Origin: Massilia sp. BJB1822
GTDB lineage: Bacteria > Pseudomonadota > Gammaproteobacteria > Burkholderiales > Burkholderiaceae_D
DNA length: 64,000 nucleotides
Assembly (NCBI RefSeq): GCF_013369485.1
Contig: NZ_JABWEB010000002.1
Coordinates: forward strand, 434,001 to 498,000
Direction: 5' to 3'
Translations under genes and position numbers: made by a program
The notes under the pieces: model-generated
What the model was told of the DNA's origin: nothing
Databases searched by the model: none
What the model saw: the letters and a program-made list of their open reading frames with translations, nothing else
Shown here: positions 24,516-33,662 of the stretch, in pieces
How the letters are laid out: each line of letters begins with the position of its first letter
How positions within the stretch are numbered: the first letter of the stretch is position 1

Positions 24516-25129
24516 TGTTTATTCTCTAATAGCAGCTTTCCATAGGTACTATCTGAACGCTGGCCTGGAACCTCCGGGTCAATCGCGAAGCGACACTGCT
24601 GAATAAAGGCGATGGCCGCGTCTATCAATTCGGATGGCAGTTCTGGCGCTTCAGCCTTTACAGCCCATGGCTTCCCTTCGCTGCCGATGAGCATACGGAG
24701 CACCACGCCATTTGCGTTGCTAGGGGATTTGTCGAGATTTTTAAAAGTCTGAAATTGCTCAGACGCAGGGCAGCTACCGGGAACTAACAGCGGTCGCAGC
24801 GATCGCTCGCCATCCAAGCGCCACGCGTACTGAATGGGCTTGGTAACGCCTTCTGTCGAGGGCTCCCGGAATACGCACTGGTTAAGATTATTCAAGGCGG
24901 CATTGTCCAGCACTTTCCAACCGGAGCTTTTTTGTATTGACGCCAGCATTGCTTTGCCGTCTTGTCCGACCGCATAACGGAGAACGGTGGCTCCTTCCAG
25001 CTCGTAGCGCAGTGCCTCGCGCGGCCATTCCGGCTTAGGGCAGTTGGAGCCAGGTGCGGCATGGCTTGCGGCTGCCAGGGCTGCGAGTACTCCAATTAGA
25101 ATCAGGGAACGTAGAGAATTCTTGGTCAT
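24512..25129 (-). CDS. Exported TonB C-terminal-domain protein
   Basis: A 205-residue protein with a Sec signal (MTKNSLRSLILIGVLAALAAASHA). The mature part begins with CPKPEWPREALRYELEGATVLRYAVGQDGK, the pattern of the TonB C-terminal domain (P.YP..A....G.V...). A second, weaker copy may follow after about residue 115 (NANGVVLRMLIGSEGKP). It has no N-terminal membrane anchor or proline-rich spacer, so it is not a normal TonB energy transducer. The start at 25129 is chosen because it gives the signal peptide. It lies seven bases after DinB and is coupled to the next gene. Confidence 0.65.
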   Translation of the reverse strand: MTKNSLRSLILIGVLAALAAASHAAPGSNCPKPEWPREALRYELEGATVLRYAVGQDGKAMLASIQKSSGWKVLDNAALNNLNQCVFREPSTEGVTKPIQYAWRLDGERSLRPLLVPGSCPASEQFQTFKNLDKSPSNANGVVLRMLIGSEGKPWAVKAEAPELPSELIDAAIAFIQQCRFAIDPEVPGQRSDSTYGKLLLENKQ

Positions 25130-25136
25130 CGCTATT

Positions 25137-25646
25137 TTAGTTGTTTGACGCCAATCGCCGTTGTGGCTCCATGGCGTGAATGAATACGGTGTATGTATCA
25201 GCTGGACGCAGCCCGCCGGCAAGGTCCAGCGCCCGGCCGATCGCGCCGCGGTGGTAGGTGCCATGGTTGACCATATGGAAGAGTATTTCTTCGCGGCTTA
25301 GCGTTCCATCCAGCCCGTCAAGAAATCGGAAGTGGATTTTCTCTGCCAGGATTTCGGATGGCGTCGATTCGGCATACTTCAGCAGCCAATCATTTGATGC
25401 CGACAAGCGTTCCCTTAATTCCGCCAGCTCGGGTACTACTTCGGTGTTGGACGTTGCATGCGGCTCAGGTTTTTCGAGCAGCCTGGCGCGAAAAACTTCT
25501 TCCACTCGAACCATATGGTTCAACTGCTGGCGGGCGAATGCAATCTCCGATGGGAATTGCACGGAATCGATCAGTGCGACTGCATCAAGCGTGCGCTTAT
25601 CCGCCCATTGCTTGTATTGAAGTTGGTACTGGATTTGCGATGTCAT
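25137..25646 (-). CDS. DinB-family protein
   Basis: A 169-residue DinB/DfsB four-helix-bundle protein. The putative metal-binding histidines are in LNHMVRVEE (about residue 43) and in HMVNHGTYHRG (about residues 124-131), the standard triad of the fold. Members act as metal-dependent thiol transferases or hydrolases; the substrate here is unknown. It starts 13 bases after the NADAR stop and ends seven bases before the TonB-domain gene, so it is part of a tight run. Confidence 0.8.
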   Translation of the reverse strand: MTSQIQYQLQYKQWADKRTLDAVALIDSVQFPSEIAFARQQLNHMVRVEEVFRARLLEKPEPHATSNTEVVPELAELRERLSASNDWLLKYAESTPSEILAEKIHFRFLDGLDGTLSREEILFHMVNHGTYHRGAIGRALDLAGGLRPADTYTVFIHAMEPQRRLASNN

Positions 25647-25659
25647 GGAAGGGCTTAAG

Positions 25660-26214
25660 TTAAGCTGCGTTTTGCTGGTCGCGTACCTGCATGAGGGCGA
25701 AGCCCAGCAGATTCAATCCGCGCCATTTATTGGGATTGGACGCCTTTTCATCATCCTGGGTAAGGCCAATACCCCAGATGCGATCCACCGGACTGGCTTC
25801 AACGAGAATGCGCTTCCCTGTTTGCTGTAGAAACTGGCCAAGGTCCGGATTTTGGGCGAATTTCGCTTCATTGGCGCGGATGACGATTGCATATCGCTGT
25901 GCGAGCCAGACCGCTTCGTCAAAGCCTTGCACTTGCCGGCCAAGGGCTTTTGCCTCTCCCGGGGTGGCGGCATTCAGGACTTGAGTCCTGATCGCCTGGT
26001 CATCGAACAGCCTGGCTTTTTCCGCCATCATGAAATGCTCGGCTGTCAGATAGCGCTCCCCATCCACGGTGAACGGAGCTTCATACCATTGGCTGAAGCA
26101 GGAGGCTGTAACCCCATTCTTTCCGGGTTGATGGCCCCAGAAAAAGACATATTTAAATTTCTCGCCGCTATTGAAGCGGGATTTCAGATCTTCAACGATT
26201 TGAGTATCAAGCAT
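25660..26214 (-). CDS. NADAR-family (YbiA-like, DUF1768) protein
   Basis: A 184-residue protein. NADAR hallmarks are visible: VFFWGHQ near the start, CFSQWYEAPFTVDG, YLTAEHFMMAEKARLF (about residues 55-70), and DRIWGIGL near the C-terminus. The family removes or hydrolyses ADP-ribose or riboflavin-intermediate N-glycosides and is linked to NAD/ADP-ribose metabolism, sometimes in defence loci. It heads a run with DinB, TonB-domain and unknown genes at gaps of 13 and 7 bases and one overlap. Confidence 0.85.
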   Translation of the reverse strand: MLDTQIVEDLKSRFNSGEKFKYVFFWGHQPGKNGVTASCFSQWYEAPFTVDGERYLTAEHFMMAEKARLFDDQAIRTQVLNAATPGEAKALGRQVQGFDEAVWLAQRYAIVIRANEAKFAQNPDLGQFLQQTGKRILVEASPVDRIWGIGLTQDDEKASNPNKWRGLNLLGFALMQVRDQQNAA

Positions 26215-26237
26215 ATTTAAGCACCTAAAATGCTATT

Positions 26238-26462
26238 TTAATGCTTAAACACGGGTGGGACTCCGGGATCGCACAAATCAATCGGCACGGTCCATACTTC
26301 GGGAATAATTCCGCCGGGGCCGCCGCGAGATTTACGAACGGCGTCTGGGCAGCCAAACCATAGGGCGACATGGTCCTCGGGGACGTCGGGATCGTCAGGA
26401 AGGCCAACAACTACGGCCGGGAGGCCGTCGAATTCGATAATCTGTCCTTTTTGCAGTTTCAT
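26238..26462 (-). CDS. Small hypothetical protein
   Basis: A 74-residue protein from the ATG at 26462; a TTG two codons earlier is possible. It begins MKLQKGQIIEFDGLPAVVVG, a short beta-barrel-like start, and contains WFG and a proline-rich C-terminus. No signal or membrane segment. It lies 23 bases upstream of NADAR on the same strand and may be the first gene of that run. Confidence 0.5.
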   Translation of the reverse strand: MKLQKGQIIEFDGLPAVVVGLPDDPDVPEDHVALWFGCPDAVRKSRGGPGGIIPEVWTVPIDLCDPGVPPVFKH

Positions 26463-26483
26463 ACGCAAGCAAAAAGTTAAATA

Positions 26484-27482
26484 TTATCGTATTTGCTCCG
26501 CGTATTGCAGCACCTTGGCGGGCGGGTAGAGTTTAAGTTCCTCGGCCACCGACATATTCACCAGATAGCTGAAGCGCGGCAGCGTTTCGATCGGCAGGGC
26601 GGCCGGCTTGACGCGGTGGCGCAGGATCTGCACCGCCTTGTGCGCAGCGAGCCGGCCCAGGTTTTCATAGCCGGAAACCAGGCCAAACAGGGCGCGGCCT
26701 TCGCGCAGGCCGGCTTCCACCGCGCTGAAGGTGGGCAGGCGCTGGGCCAGCGCGACTTCGGTGAGCTGCTTGCGGTGCGCCATCAGGAAGCTGTCCGGCC
26801 CGAGATACAGCAAGTCCGCTTGCTGCGCCAGTTCCTCGACGATGCCGGGCAGGGCTTCGGCCACGGGTTTGCCTTGTTCGTCCAGCGGCACCGGTTTTTC
26901 GATCAGCTGGAAATGCTCTTGCGCGGCCAAGGCGCGCCACTCGCGCATATTCACCACGGCATTCGGCTCGGCCGGGTTGTACAGCGCGGCGATGCGTTCG
27001 AAGCGGCGGTAGGCGCGGATGGCGTTCATCTGCTGCCGCACCGGCACCACATGGGATACGCCCGTCACATTGCGGCGCGAGGAGGCGAGCGATTTGACGA
27101 TGCCGCAAGCCTGGGGCGCGGCCACCATGGTAAACACGATGGGGATATTGGTGATATTGCGGACCGGATCGGCGCTGCCTTCCTTGCCCGCCACCGCCAT
27201 GGTGACGGCGGTGCCGTAGGTGTAGACCAGATCGGCCTTCAGTTCGCGCGCTTCGGTAATCAGGGCCGGCACCTTGCCTGCGTCGAAGTCCACGTTGCGG
27301 ATGATGAATTCGACCGGGATGCGGTTGAGCGTGAAGTAGTCGCGGAAGCCGCGTTCCACGCCAGTCTCGCCGCGATACAGGATCATATAGATGCGCGGCG
27401 GCCGCACCTGGGCCAGCGCGCCCGGCAGGGCGGCTAGCGCCATGGCGGCGGCTGCGCTATGAAGGATTGTTCTTCTTCTCAT
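26484..27482 (-). CDS. ABC transporter substrate-binding protein (PF04392-type)
   Basis: A 332-residue exported protein with a signal peptide (MRRRTILHSAAAAMALAALPGALA). The fold is the two-lobe ABC_sub_bind family seen in TrpX-like proteins: RIYMILYRGE, AADLVYTYGTAVT-like and IPIVFTMVAAPQ segments, and FSYLVNMSVAEELKLYPP at the C-terminus. No permease or ATPase gene is adjacent, so it is an orphan; such proteins often feed sensor kinases or distant transporters. The ligand is unknown. Confidence 0.8.
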   Translation of the reverse strand: MRRRTILHSAAAAMALAALPGALAQVRPPRIYMILYRGETGVERGFRDYFTLNRIPVEFIIRNVDFDAGKVPALITEARELKADLVYTYGTAVTMAVAGKEGSADPVRNITNIPIVFTMVAAPQACGIVKSLASSRRNVTGVSHVVPVRQQMNAIRAYRRFERIAALYNPAEPNAVVNMREWRALAAQEHFQLIEKPVPLDEQGKPVAEALPGIVEELAQQADLLYLGPDSFLMAHRKQLTEVALAQRLPTFSAVEAGLREGRALFGLVSGYENLGRLAAHKAVQILRHRVKPAALPIETLPRFSYLVNMSVAEELKLYPPAKVLQYAEQIR

Positions 27483-27576
27483 TTCCCGGTCCCGGCCAGG
27501 CTAGTCAAAATGGCAACTGTGATTATTTGTGAGTATTTACCGGGATTCTATCACCGCTATGGTGGGACTTGTCTAG

Positions 27577-29940
27577 TCAAGTCCCCGCCGGAGCCGGGGC
27601 AGGTGTTGCAGGCGGCGCAGCCGGGGACTCCGGCGCCGTCTCCGGCGCGGCCTCGCCGGGCGGTTCGCCTTCCAGGTCGATGCCGCGCGCGGTGGCGTCG
27701 TTCATGTATTCCTCATAGATCCAGTCGCCATTCAACTGCACCACGCCGTCGGGCGCCGCGCGTTCCACCGGCGGGCGCTTGGCCAGCGCGACGCGCATAT
27801 AGTCAATCCAGATCGGCATGGCGAGGGTGGCGCCGAATTCGCGGCCGCCCAGGGACTTGGGATCGTCGTAACCCATCCAGGCCACGCCCACGATGCCGCC
27901 GCCGTAACCGGCGAACCAGCCGTCCACGGCATCGTTGGTGGTGCCGGTCTTGCCTGCCAGGTCGCTGCGGCCGACGCGCGGCGTGGCGGCAGCGCCGGTG
28001 CCGCTGCGCGTGACTTCGCGCAGCATGCTGTCGGTGATGAAGACATTGCGCGCATCGAGCACGCGCGCGCTTTCCTGGGCTGGCGCCGGAACCTTGGTCT
28101 CGGACAGCAGCGCGCCCTTGGCGTCGGTGATGCGCGCAATCAGATAGGGCTGGACGCGGTAGCCGCCGTTGGCGAAGACGGCATAGGCGCCGGCCATTTG
28201 CAGCGGCGTGACCGAACCGGTGCCCAGGGTCATGGTCAGGTTTTTCGGCTGGCGCGCGCCGTCGAAGCCGAATTTGCCGATGTATTCATGGGCATAAGGC
28301 ACGCCGATGGCGCGCAGCAGGCGCACCGAGGCCACGTTCTTGGATACGGCCAGCGAGCGGCGCATGCTGATCGGGCCATCGAATTTGCCGTCGTCGTTCT
28401 GCGGGCGCCATGGTTCGCCACCGGTTTCGGAACCGGGCATTTCCAGCGGTACGTCGTTGATCAGCGTGGCGGGGCCGTAGCCTTTTTCCACCGCAGCCGA
28501 ATAGATGAAGGGCTTCATCGCCGATCCAGGCTGGCGCCAGGCCTGGGTGACGTGGTTGAATTTCTGCTGGCCGAAGTCGAAGCCGCCCACCAGGGCGTGA
28601 TAGGCGCCGGTATTGGCGTCGAGGGAGACGAAGGCCGCCGCCACTTTCGGCACCTGGCTGATGGCCCAGGCTTTTTTCTCGTTGCGGGCGACGCGGATTA
28701 CGGCACCGGGGCGCAGCTTGATCGCCGGCTTGGCGCTGTCGCTCAGCGCCGCTGCCGCCAGTTTCAGGCCGTCGCCGGTGATTTCCACTTCCTCGCCGTC
28801 GGCCGTTTCCACTTTCACGGACTTGGGCGAGGCTTGCAGGACCACGGCGGCGATCAGACGGTCCATATTTGGACGGCGGCCCAGCGCCTCGTCGATGGCG
28901 TCGTCGCGCTTTTCCTGTTCGGCGGGCAGGTCGATAAAGGCTTCCGGGCCGCGATAGCCGTGGCGCTGGTCGTAGGCGATCACGTTGCGGCGCAGCGATT
29001 CGTAGGCAGCATCCTGGTCGGCGTGCAGGATGGTGGTGTAGACGTTGATGCCGCGCGTGTAGGCTTCTTCCTTGTATTCGGCCACCACGGCCTGGCGCGC
29101 CAGTTCGGCCACATACTCGGCGTGGGTATCGTATTCCTGGCCGCGCGAGTTGACGTGCAGCGTCTCGTGCAGAGCCTTTTGGTAGTCGGCTTCGCTGATG
29201 TAATCCAGGTCGCGCAGACGCCGCAGCACCACATGCTGGCGCTCCTTGGCGCGCTTGGGATTGACGGCCGGGTTGTGGCGCGCCGGATTTTTAGGCAGGC
29301 CGGCCAGCATGGCTACCTCGGCGACCGACAGCTCTTTCAGCGACTTGCCGAAATAAGTGCGCGCCGCGCTGCTGAAACCATAGGTGCGTTGACCCAGGTA
29401 GATCTGGTTCATGTACAGCTCCAGAATCTCGTCCTTGCTGAGTGCCGCTTCAATCTTATAGGCCAGCATGATTTCGCTGAGCTTGCGCGCCACGGTCTTG
29501 TCGCGGTTCAGGTAGAAGTTGCGCGCCACCTGCATGGTGATGGTGGAGGCGCCCTGGCGGAAACCGCCGCGCAGATTGGCCACGGCAGCGCCCGCGCCGC
29601 GCACCCAATCGATGCCGCCGTGCTGATAGAAGCGCGTGTCCTCGATGGCCAGCAGCGCCTTCTTCATCATCTCCGGCATGTCCTTGACCTTGACGAAATC
29701 GCGGTGCTCCTCGCCGAATTCGCCGATCAGCACCTTGTCCGCTGTGTAGATGCGCAGCGGGATCTTGGGCTTGTAATCGGTGACCGCTTCCAGCGAGGGC
29801 AGGCCGGGAGCGATGTACAGCGTCATATAGGCGGCCACGGCCGCCGCGCCCAGCGCGCCGGCGACGGCGGTGGCGATCAGTGCGATTTTCAGATTGCGGC
29901 GGTTCAGCAGCTTGGGCGAAGCAGGGGAGGGAGCAGTCAA
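27577..29940 (-). CDS. mrcA: Penicillin-binding protein 1A (bifunctional transglycosylase/transpeptidase)
   Basis: Class A PBP of 787 residues that polymerises and cross-links peptidoglycan. A short basic N-terminus and membrane anchor (about residues 17-40) are followed by the glycosyltransferase GT51 domain (EDTRFYQHGGIDW; GASTITMQVARN; ELYMNQIYLG). An OB-like insert precedes the transpeptidase domain with the SxxK motif in GSAMKPF, the SxN motif in SKNVAS, and the KTG motif in KTGTTNDAVDGW. The start is probably TTG at 29940 with GAG upstream; the frame continues to 29982 but crosses a TATAAT element. An alanine/proline-rich tail ends the protein. Confidence 0.95.
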   Translation of the reverse strand: MTAPSPASPKLLNRRNLKIALIATAVAGALGAAAVAAYMTLYIAPGLPSLEAVTDYKPKIPLRIYTADKVLIGEFGEEHRDFVKVKDMPEMMKKALLAIEDTRFYQHGGIDWVRGAGAAVANLRGGFRQGASTITMQVARNFYLNRDKTVARKLSEIMLAYKIEAALSKDEILELYMNQIYLGQRTYGFSSAARTYFGKSLKELSVAEVAMLAGLPKNPARHNPAVNPKRAKERQHVVLRRLRDLDYISEADYQKALHETLHVNSRGQEYDTHAEYVAELARQAVVAEYKEEAYTRGINVYTTILHADQDAAYESLRRNVIAYDQRHGYRGPEAFIDLPAEQEKRDDAIDEALGRRPNMDRLIAAVVLQASPKSVKVETADGEEVEITGDGLKLAAAALSDSAKPAIKLRPGAVIRVARNEKKAWAISQVPKVAAAFVSLDANTGAYHALVGGFDFGQQKFNHVTQAWRQPGSAMKPFIYSAAVEKGYGPATLINDVPLEMPGSETGGEPWRPQNDDGKFDGPISMRRSLAVSKNVASVRLLRAIGVPYAHEYIGKFGFDGARQPKNLTMTLGTGSVTPLQMAGAYAVFANGGYRVQPYLIARITDAKGALLSETKVPAPAQESARVLDARNVFITDSMLREVTRSGTGAAATPRVGRSDLAGKTGTTNDAVDGWFAGYGGGIVGVAWMGYDDPKSLGGREFGATLAMPIWIDYMRVALAKRPPVERAAPDGVVQLNGDWIYEEYMNDATARGIDLEGEPPGEAAPETAPESPAAPPATPAPAPAGT

Positions 29941-29970
29941 GACGCGTTCTCGCGGTTGTGAAGTCGGGCA

Positions 29971-29976
29971 ATTATA
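29971..29976 (-). promoter_or_regulatory. Probable -10 element for mrcA (TATAAT, minus strand)
   Basis: A perfect minus-strand TATAAT about 31 bases upstream of the TTG start. The -35 is weak. Confidence 0.35.
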
Positions 29977-30097
29977 GACCAAGCGCCAGGCCGTCCCTGC
30001 GCGGCGGGAGGGCGGGAAAAATACTTTTCACGGCAGGGCGCTTTGTGCCATAGTTCCGGCTGCATTTTTGCAGCAATGTCTCTATAGGATTCCCGTA

Positions 30098-32353
30098 ATG
30101 CCCCTCGATAACCATCCCGCGCCGGTTCGTCCCTATATTCCGGACGAGGCCAAGCTGCCGGAGCTGACTTTCCGCGCCCTGTTCCTCGGCACCTTGCTGG
30201 GCATGGTATTTGGCGCCTCTTCGCTGTATCTGGTGCTGAAAGTCGGCCTGACTGTCAGCGCCTCGATCCCGGTGGCGGTGATCGCCATTACGGTCTTCGG
30301 CCTGGCCAAGAAACTGGGCGGCAAGGACTCCAGCATTCTGGAGAACAGCATCACCCAGACCGCCGGTTCGGCCGGTGAATCGATCGCTTTTGGCCTGGGC
30401 GTGACCATGCCCGCCATCCTCATCCTCGGCTTCGACCTGGAAATCTCGCGTGTGATGCTGGTGGGCGTGCTGGGCGGCCTGCTCGGCATCCTGATGATGA
30501 TCCCGATGCGCCGCACCATGATCGTCGACCAGCACCGCGAGCTGAAATTCCCGGAAGGAACGGCGTGCGCCGAAGTGCTGAAGGCCGCCGCCACCGACAG
30601 TTCACGCCTGGCCGCGGGCGAAAGCCTGCAAGCCGAATCGGAGGCGGCACGCGATGCCAAGCGCCGCGCGCGCATCATTTTCGGCGGCTTTGGCATTGGT
30701 CTGCTGTACAAGGCGCTGAACGTTTCCTTCAAAGGCTGGAAGGATACGCCGGAAGTGGTCTTCGGCGCGCCGCTCAAGGGCGGTTCCGTGGGTGCCGAAG
30801 TGTCGCCCGAGCTGCTGGGCGTGGGCTATATCATCGGCCCGCGCATCGCGCTGACGATGGCGGCGGGCGGCGTGCTGTCCTATCTGTTGCTGATCCCCAT
30901 GATTAAGTTCTTCGGCGACCCGCTGACCACCATCCTGGCGCCGGGCAGCATGCTGATTTCCGAAATGGGACCGAATGAGGTGCGCAGCGCCTATATCCTG
31001 TATATCGGCGCGGGTGCCGTGGCGGCGGGCGGCTTGATCAGCCTGTGCCGCGCCATGCCGATGATCTGGAACAGCCTGGCGGCGGGTCTGGCCGGCATCG
31101 GCAAGGGCAGCAAGGCCGATACGAGCAAGCGCACCGAACGCGATATCCCGATGAAATGGGTGGTGATCGGCTGTCTCGGCATCATCGCCGTCATCACGGC
31201 CGCCACGCCGCTGCATATGAATGTGCTGGGCGCGCTGCTGATTCTCGTATTCGGTTTCCTGTTCTCGACCGTGTCCTCGCGCCTGACGGGCGAGATCGGC
31301 TCCTCGTCCAATCCTACCTCGGGCATGGCGGTGGCGACCCTGCTGTTCACCTGCCTGATCTTCCTCATCATGGGCTGGACCGGCGGCCAGTACTACGTGA
31401 CCGCGCTGTCCGTCGGCGCCATCGTTTGCATCGCCTCGGCCAATGCGGGCACCACTTCGCAGGACTTGAAGACCGGCTTCCTGGTCGGCTCCACGCCGCG
31501 CCTGCAGCAGTATGCGATTCTGGCCGGTTCGCTGGCTTCGGCCTTGCTGCTCGGTCCTATCCTGCTGCAACTGAACGAGTCGAGCACGGTGTATGTGCGT
31601 GCGGCCCAGGTAGCGCCGGGCCTGAGCACGGATGCTTCGAAGCTGAGTGCGACGGCGCAGCTGCATGGCCCGCAGGCGGCCAGCGACAGCAAGGTATACA
31701 AGGTGTGGCAGAAGACAGATGCGGAGGGTGGCCCGGCCGGTAAATACCTGATCGATGAGCAGGGCAAGGCCGTGTATCTGGTCGATCCGGGCATCAATGG
31801 CACGCACAGCAAGCGTCCGGATGGCACCGAGGTGAAGAAATACGATGCGCCCAAGGCGGTGCTGATGTCTTACATTATCAAGGGCATCCTCGATCAGCAG
31901 CTGCCTTGGACTCTGGTGATCCTGGGCGTGATGGCGGCCGTGGTGCTGGAGCTGGCGGGCATCCAGTCGCTATCGTTCGCGGTGGGCGTGTATCTGCCGC
32001 TGTCGGCGACGCTGCCGGTGGCGATCGGCGGCGTGCTGCGCTGGCTGGCTGACCGCCGCAACAACACGCTGCCGCAGTACGCAAAGCTGAACGAGGAAGA
32101 AAAGCAGGCGGCAGGCGACCGCAGCGAAGGCGTGCTGCTGGCTTCCGGCTATATTGCCGGCGGCGCGCTGGCCGGCATCGTCATCGCCATCACGGCGGGC
32201 GTGCTGACCAATTTCGACGCCATGATGGGCAATTGGGCGGAGCATAGCAATCCGTTCTACAGTGGCGCCTCGGCCGACGCGCTGTCGCTGCTGCCGTATG
32301 CGTTTATCATGGGTCTGTTGTTGTGGGTGGCAAGGGAGAAGAAGCAAACCTAA
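30098..32353 (+). CDS. OPT-family oligopeptide transporter
   Basis: A 751-residue multi-span membrane protein of the oligopeptide/metal-chelate transporter family. Characteristic stretches are ELTFRALFLGTLLGMVFGASSLYLVLKVGLTVSASIP at the start, NSITQTAGSAGESIAFG, the hydrophilic loop RRTMIVDQHRELKFPEGTACAEVLKA, and TSQDLKTGFLVGSTPRLQQ. The ATG at 30098 has AGGA nine bases upstream; a TTG at 30068 would add ten residues. Peptides or peptide-chelated metals are typical substrates. The next gene, an exported amidohydrolase, starts 16 bases after its stop. Confidence 0.92.
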   Translation: MPLDNHPAPVRPYIPDEAKLPELTFRALFLGTLLGMVFGASSLYLVLKVGLTVSASIPVAVIAITVFGLAKKLGGKDSSILENSITQTAGSAGESIAFGLGVTMPAILILGFDLEISRVMLVGVLGGLLGILMMIPMRRTMIVDQHRELKFPEGTACAEVLKAAATDSSRLAAGESLQAESEAARDAKRRARIIFGGFGIGLLYKALNVSFKGWKDTPEVVFGAPLKGGSVGAEVSPELLGVGYIIGPRIALTMAAGGVLSYLLLIPMIKFFGDPLTTILAPGSMLISEMGPNEVRSAYILYIGAGAVAAGGLISLCRAMPMIWNSLAAGLAGIGKGSKADTSKRTERDIPMKWVVIGCLGIIAVITAATPLHMNVLGALLILVFGFLFSTVSSRLTGEIGSSSNPTSGMAVATLLFTCLIFLIMGWTGGQYYVTALSVGAIVCIASANAGTTSQDLKTGFLVGSTPRLQQYAILAGSLASALLLGPILLQLNESSTVYVRAAQVAPGLSTDASKLSATAQLHGPQAASDSKVYKVWQKTDAEGGPAGKYLIDEQGKAVYLVDPGINGTHSKRPDGTEVKKYDAPKAVLMSYIIKGILDQQLPWTLVILGVMAAVVLELAGIQSLSFAVGVYLPLSATLPVAIGGVLRWLADRRNNTLPQYAKLNEEEKQAAGDRSEGVLLASGYIAGGALAGIVIAITAGVLTNFDAMMGNWAEHSNPFYSGASADALSLLPYAFIMGLLLWVAREKKQT

Positions 32354-32369
32354 ACTCAAGGAGGAGTGC

Positions 32370-33662
32370 ATGCATAAGCTGTCCCTGGCAGGTCTGTTAC
32401 TGGTTGTGAATAGCGCCGGCGCTGCGACGCAAACGGTCGATTGCGGCCGTTTGCTGGATGTGAAGGCGGGCGTATGGCGCGAGAAGGTCACGGTCGCCAT
32501 CGAAAACGGCGCCGTCAAATCGCTGGCGCCTACACAGGGCAAGGGCGATGTCGACTTGAGCGCCTATTCCTGTCTGCCGGGACTGATCGATATGCATGTC
32601 CATATGAGCGGCGAAAGCCGCAAGCAGATCGAGGAACTACGCTCCCAATTGAGCGGCGACGTGGCCGACCAGGCCTTGCGCTCCGTGCCTTTCGCCGAGC
32701 GCACGCTGAAGGCTGGCTTCACCACTGTGCGCGATATGGGCGCATCCGATGGCCTGAATATCGCCCTGAAACGCGCCATCGACGCCGGCCATGTGCCGGG
32801 ACCGCGCATGTTCACTTCCGGCCAGGCCATTGCCACCACGGGCGGCCATGCCGATCCCACCAATGGCTTGTCGCGTGAGCTACGCCGCCTGAAAGGCGTG
32901 CCGGGACCGGAGCAGGGTGTGGTCAACAGTCCGCAGGAAGCGCGCGAAGCGGTGCGCGCCCGCTACAAGGAAGGCGCGGACCTGATCAAGATCACGGCAA
33001 CCGGCGGTGTGCTGAGCCAGGCCGCCAGCGGCCAGAACTCGCAGTTTTCGGACGAGGAGCTGCGCTCCATCGTCGCCACCGCCAAGGATTACGGCTATCG
33101 CGTTGCCGCCCATGCCCACGGCACGGAAGGCATGAAGCGCGCCTTGCGCGCCGGCGTCGATTCGATCGAGCATGGCACTTTCATGGACGACGAAGCCATC
33201 GCCCTGTTCAAGAAGACCGGCGCCTGGTACGTGCCGACCCTCTCGGCCGGAAAGTACGTGACCGAGAAGGCCAAGGAAGCGGACTACTATTCGCCGCTGG
33301 TGCGCCCCAAGGCCGCTGCCATCGGCACGCATATGCTGGAGACTTTCGCCAAGGCCTACAAGGCTGGCGTGAAGATCGCCTTCGGCACCGACGCCGCCGT
33401 CTTCCCGCATGGGCTGAACGGCCGGGAGTTCGCCTATATGGTGGAGGCGGGCATGCCGCCGCTGGAGGCGATCCGCTCCGCCACCTTGTCGGCGGCCGAA
33501 TTGCTGAACCAGTCCAACCGCCTTGGCTCGCTGGAGCCGGGCTTTGCGGCCGACATCGTGGCTGTCAGCGGCGACCCGCTGCGCGACATCAGCGTCCTGC
33601 AGCAGGTGCGCTTCGTGATGAAGGACGGCGTGGTCTATAAGCGTCCCGGCACGCTGGACTAA
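32370..33662 (+). CDS. Exported metal-dependent amidohydrolase (prolidase/imidazolonepropionase-like)
   Basis: A 430-residue amidohydrolase with a signal peptide (about residues 1-18). Metal ligands are visible: H76xH78 in IDMHVHMS, the lysine in LIKITATGG, histidines in AAHAHG and IEHGTF, and the late aspartate in FGTDAAVFPHG. This set is typical of Xaa-Pro dipeptidase-like amidohydrolases of the periplasm. A perfect AAGGAGGAG lies just upstream of the ATG. It is in one transcription unit with the OPT transporter, so release and uptake of peptides may be linked. Its stop overlaps the stop of the convergent LysE gene. Confidence 0.85.
   Translation: MHKLSLAGLLLVVNSAGAATQTVDCGRLLDVKAGVWREKVTVAIENGAVKSLAPTQGKGDVDLSAYSCLPGLIDMHVHMSGESRKQIEELRSQLSGDVADQALRSVPFAERTLKAGFTTVRDMGASDGLNIALKRAIDAGHVPGPRMFTSGQAIATTGGHADPTNGLSRELRRLKGVPGPEQGVVNSPQEAREAVRARYKEGADLIKITATGGVLSQAASGQNSQFSDEELRSIVATAKDYGYRVAAHAHGTEGMKRALRAGVDSIEHGTFMDDEAIALFKKTGAWYVPTLSAGKYVTEKAKEADYYSPLVRPKAAAIGTHMLETFAKAYKAGVKIAFGTDAAVFPHGLNGREFAYMVEAGMPPLEAIRSATLSAAELLNQSNRLGSLEPGFAADIVAVSGDPLRDISVLQQVRFVMKDGVVYKRPGTLD

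Noticed and set aside
25130-25264. Longer N-terminus for the TonB-domain protein
   Set aside because: It would hide the signal peptide and overlap the DinB gene; the ATG at 25129 gives a normal export signal.
28198-29961. 587-codon plus-strand open frame opposite mrcA
   Set aside because: Antisense shadow; no motif.
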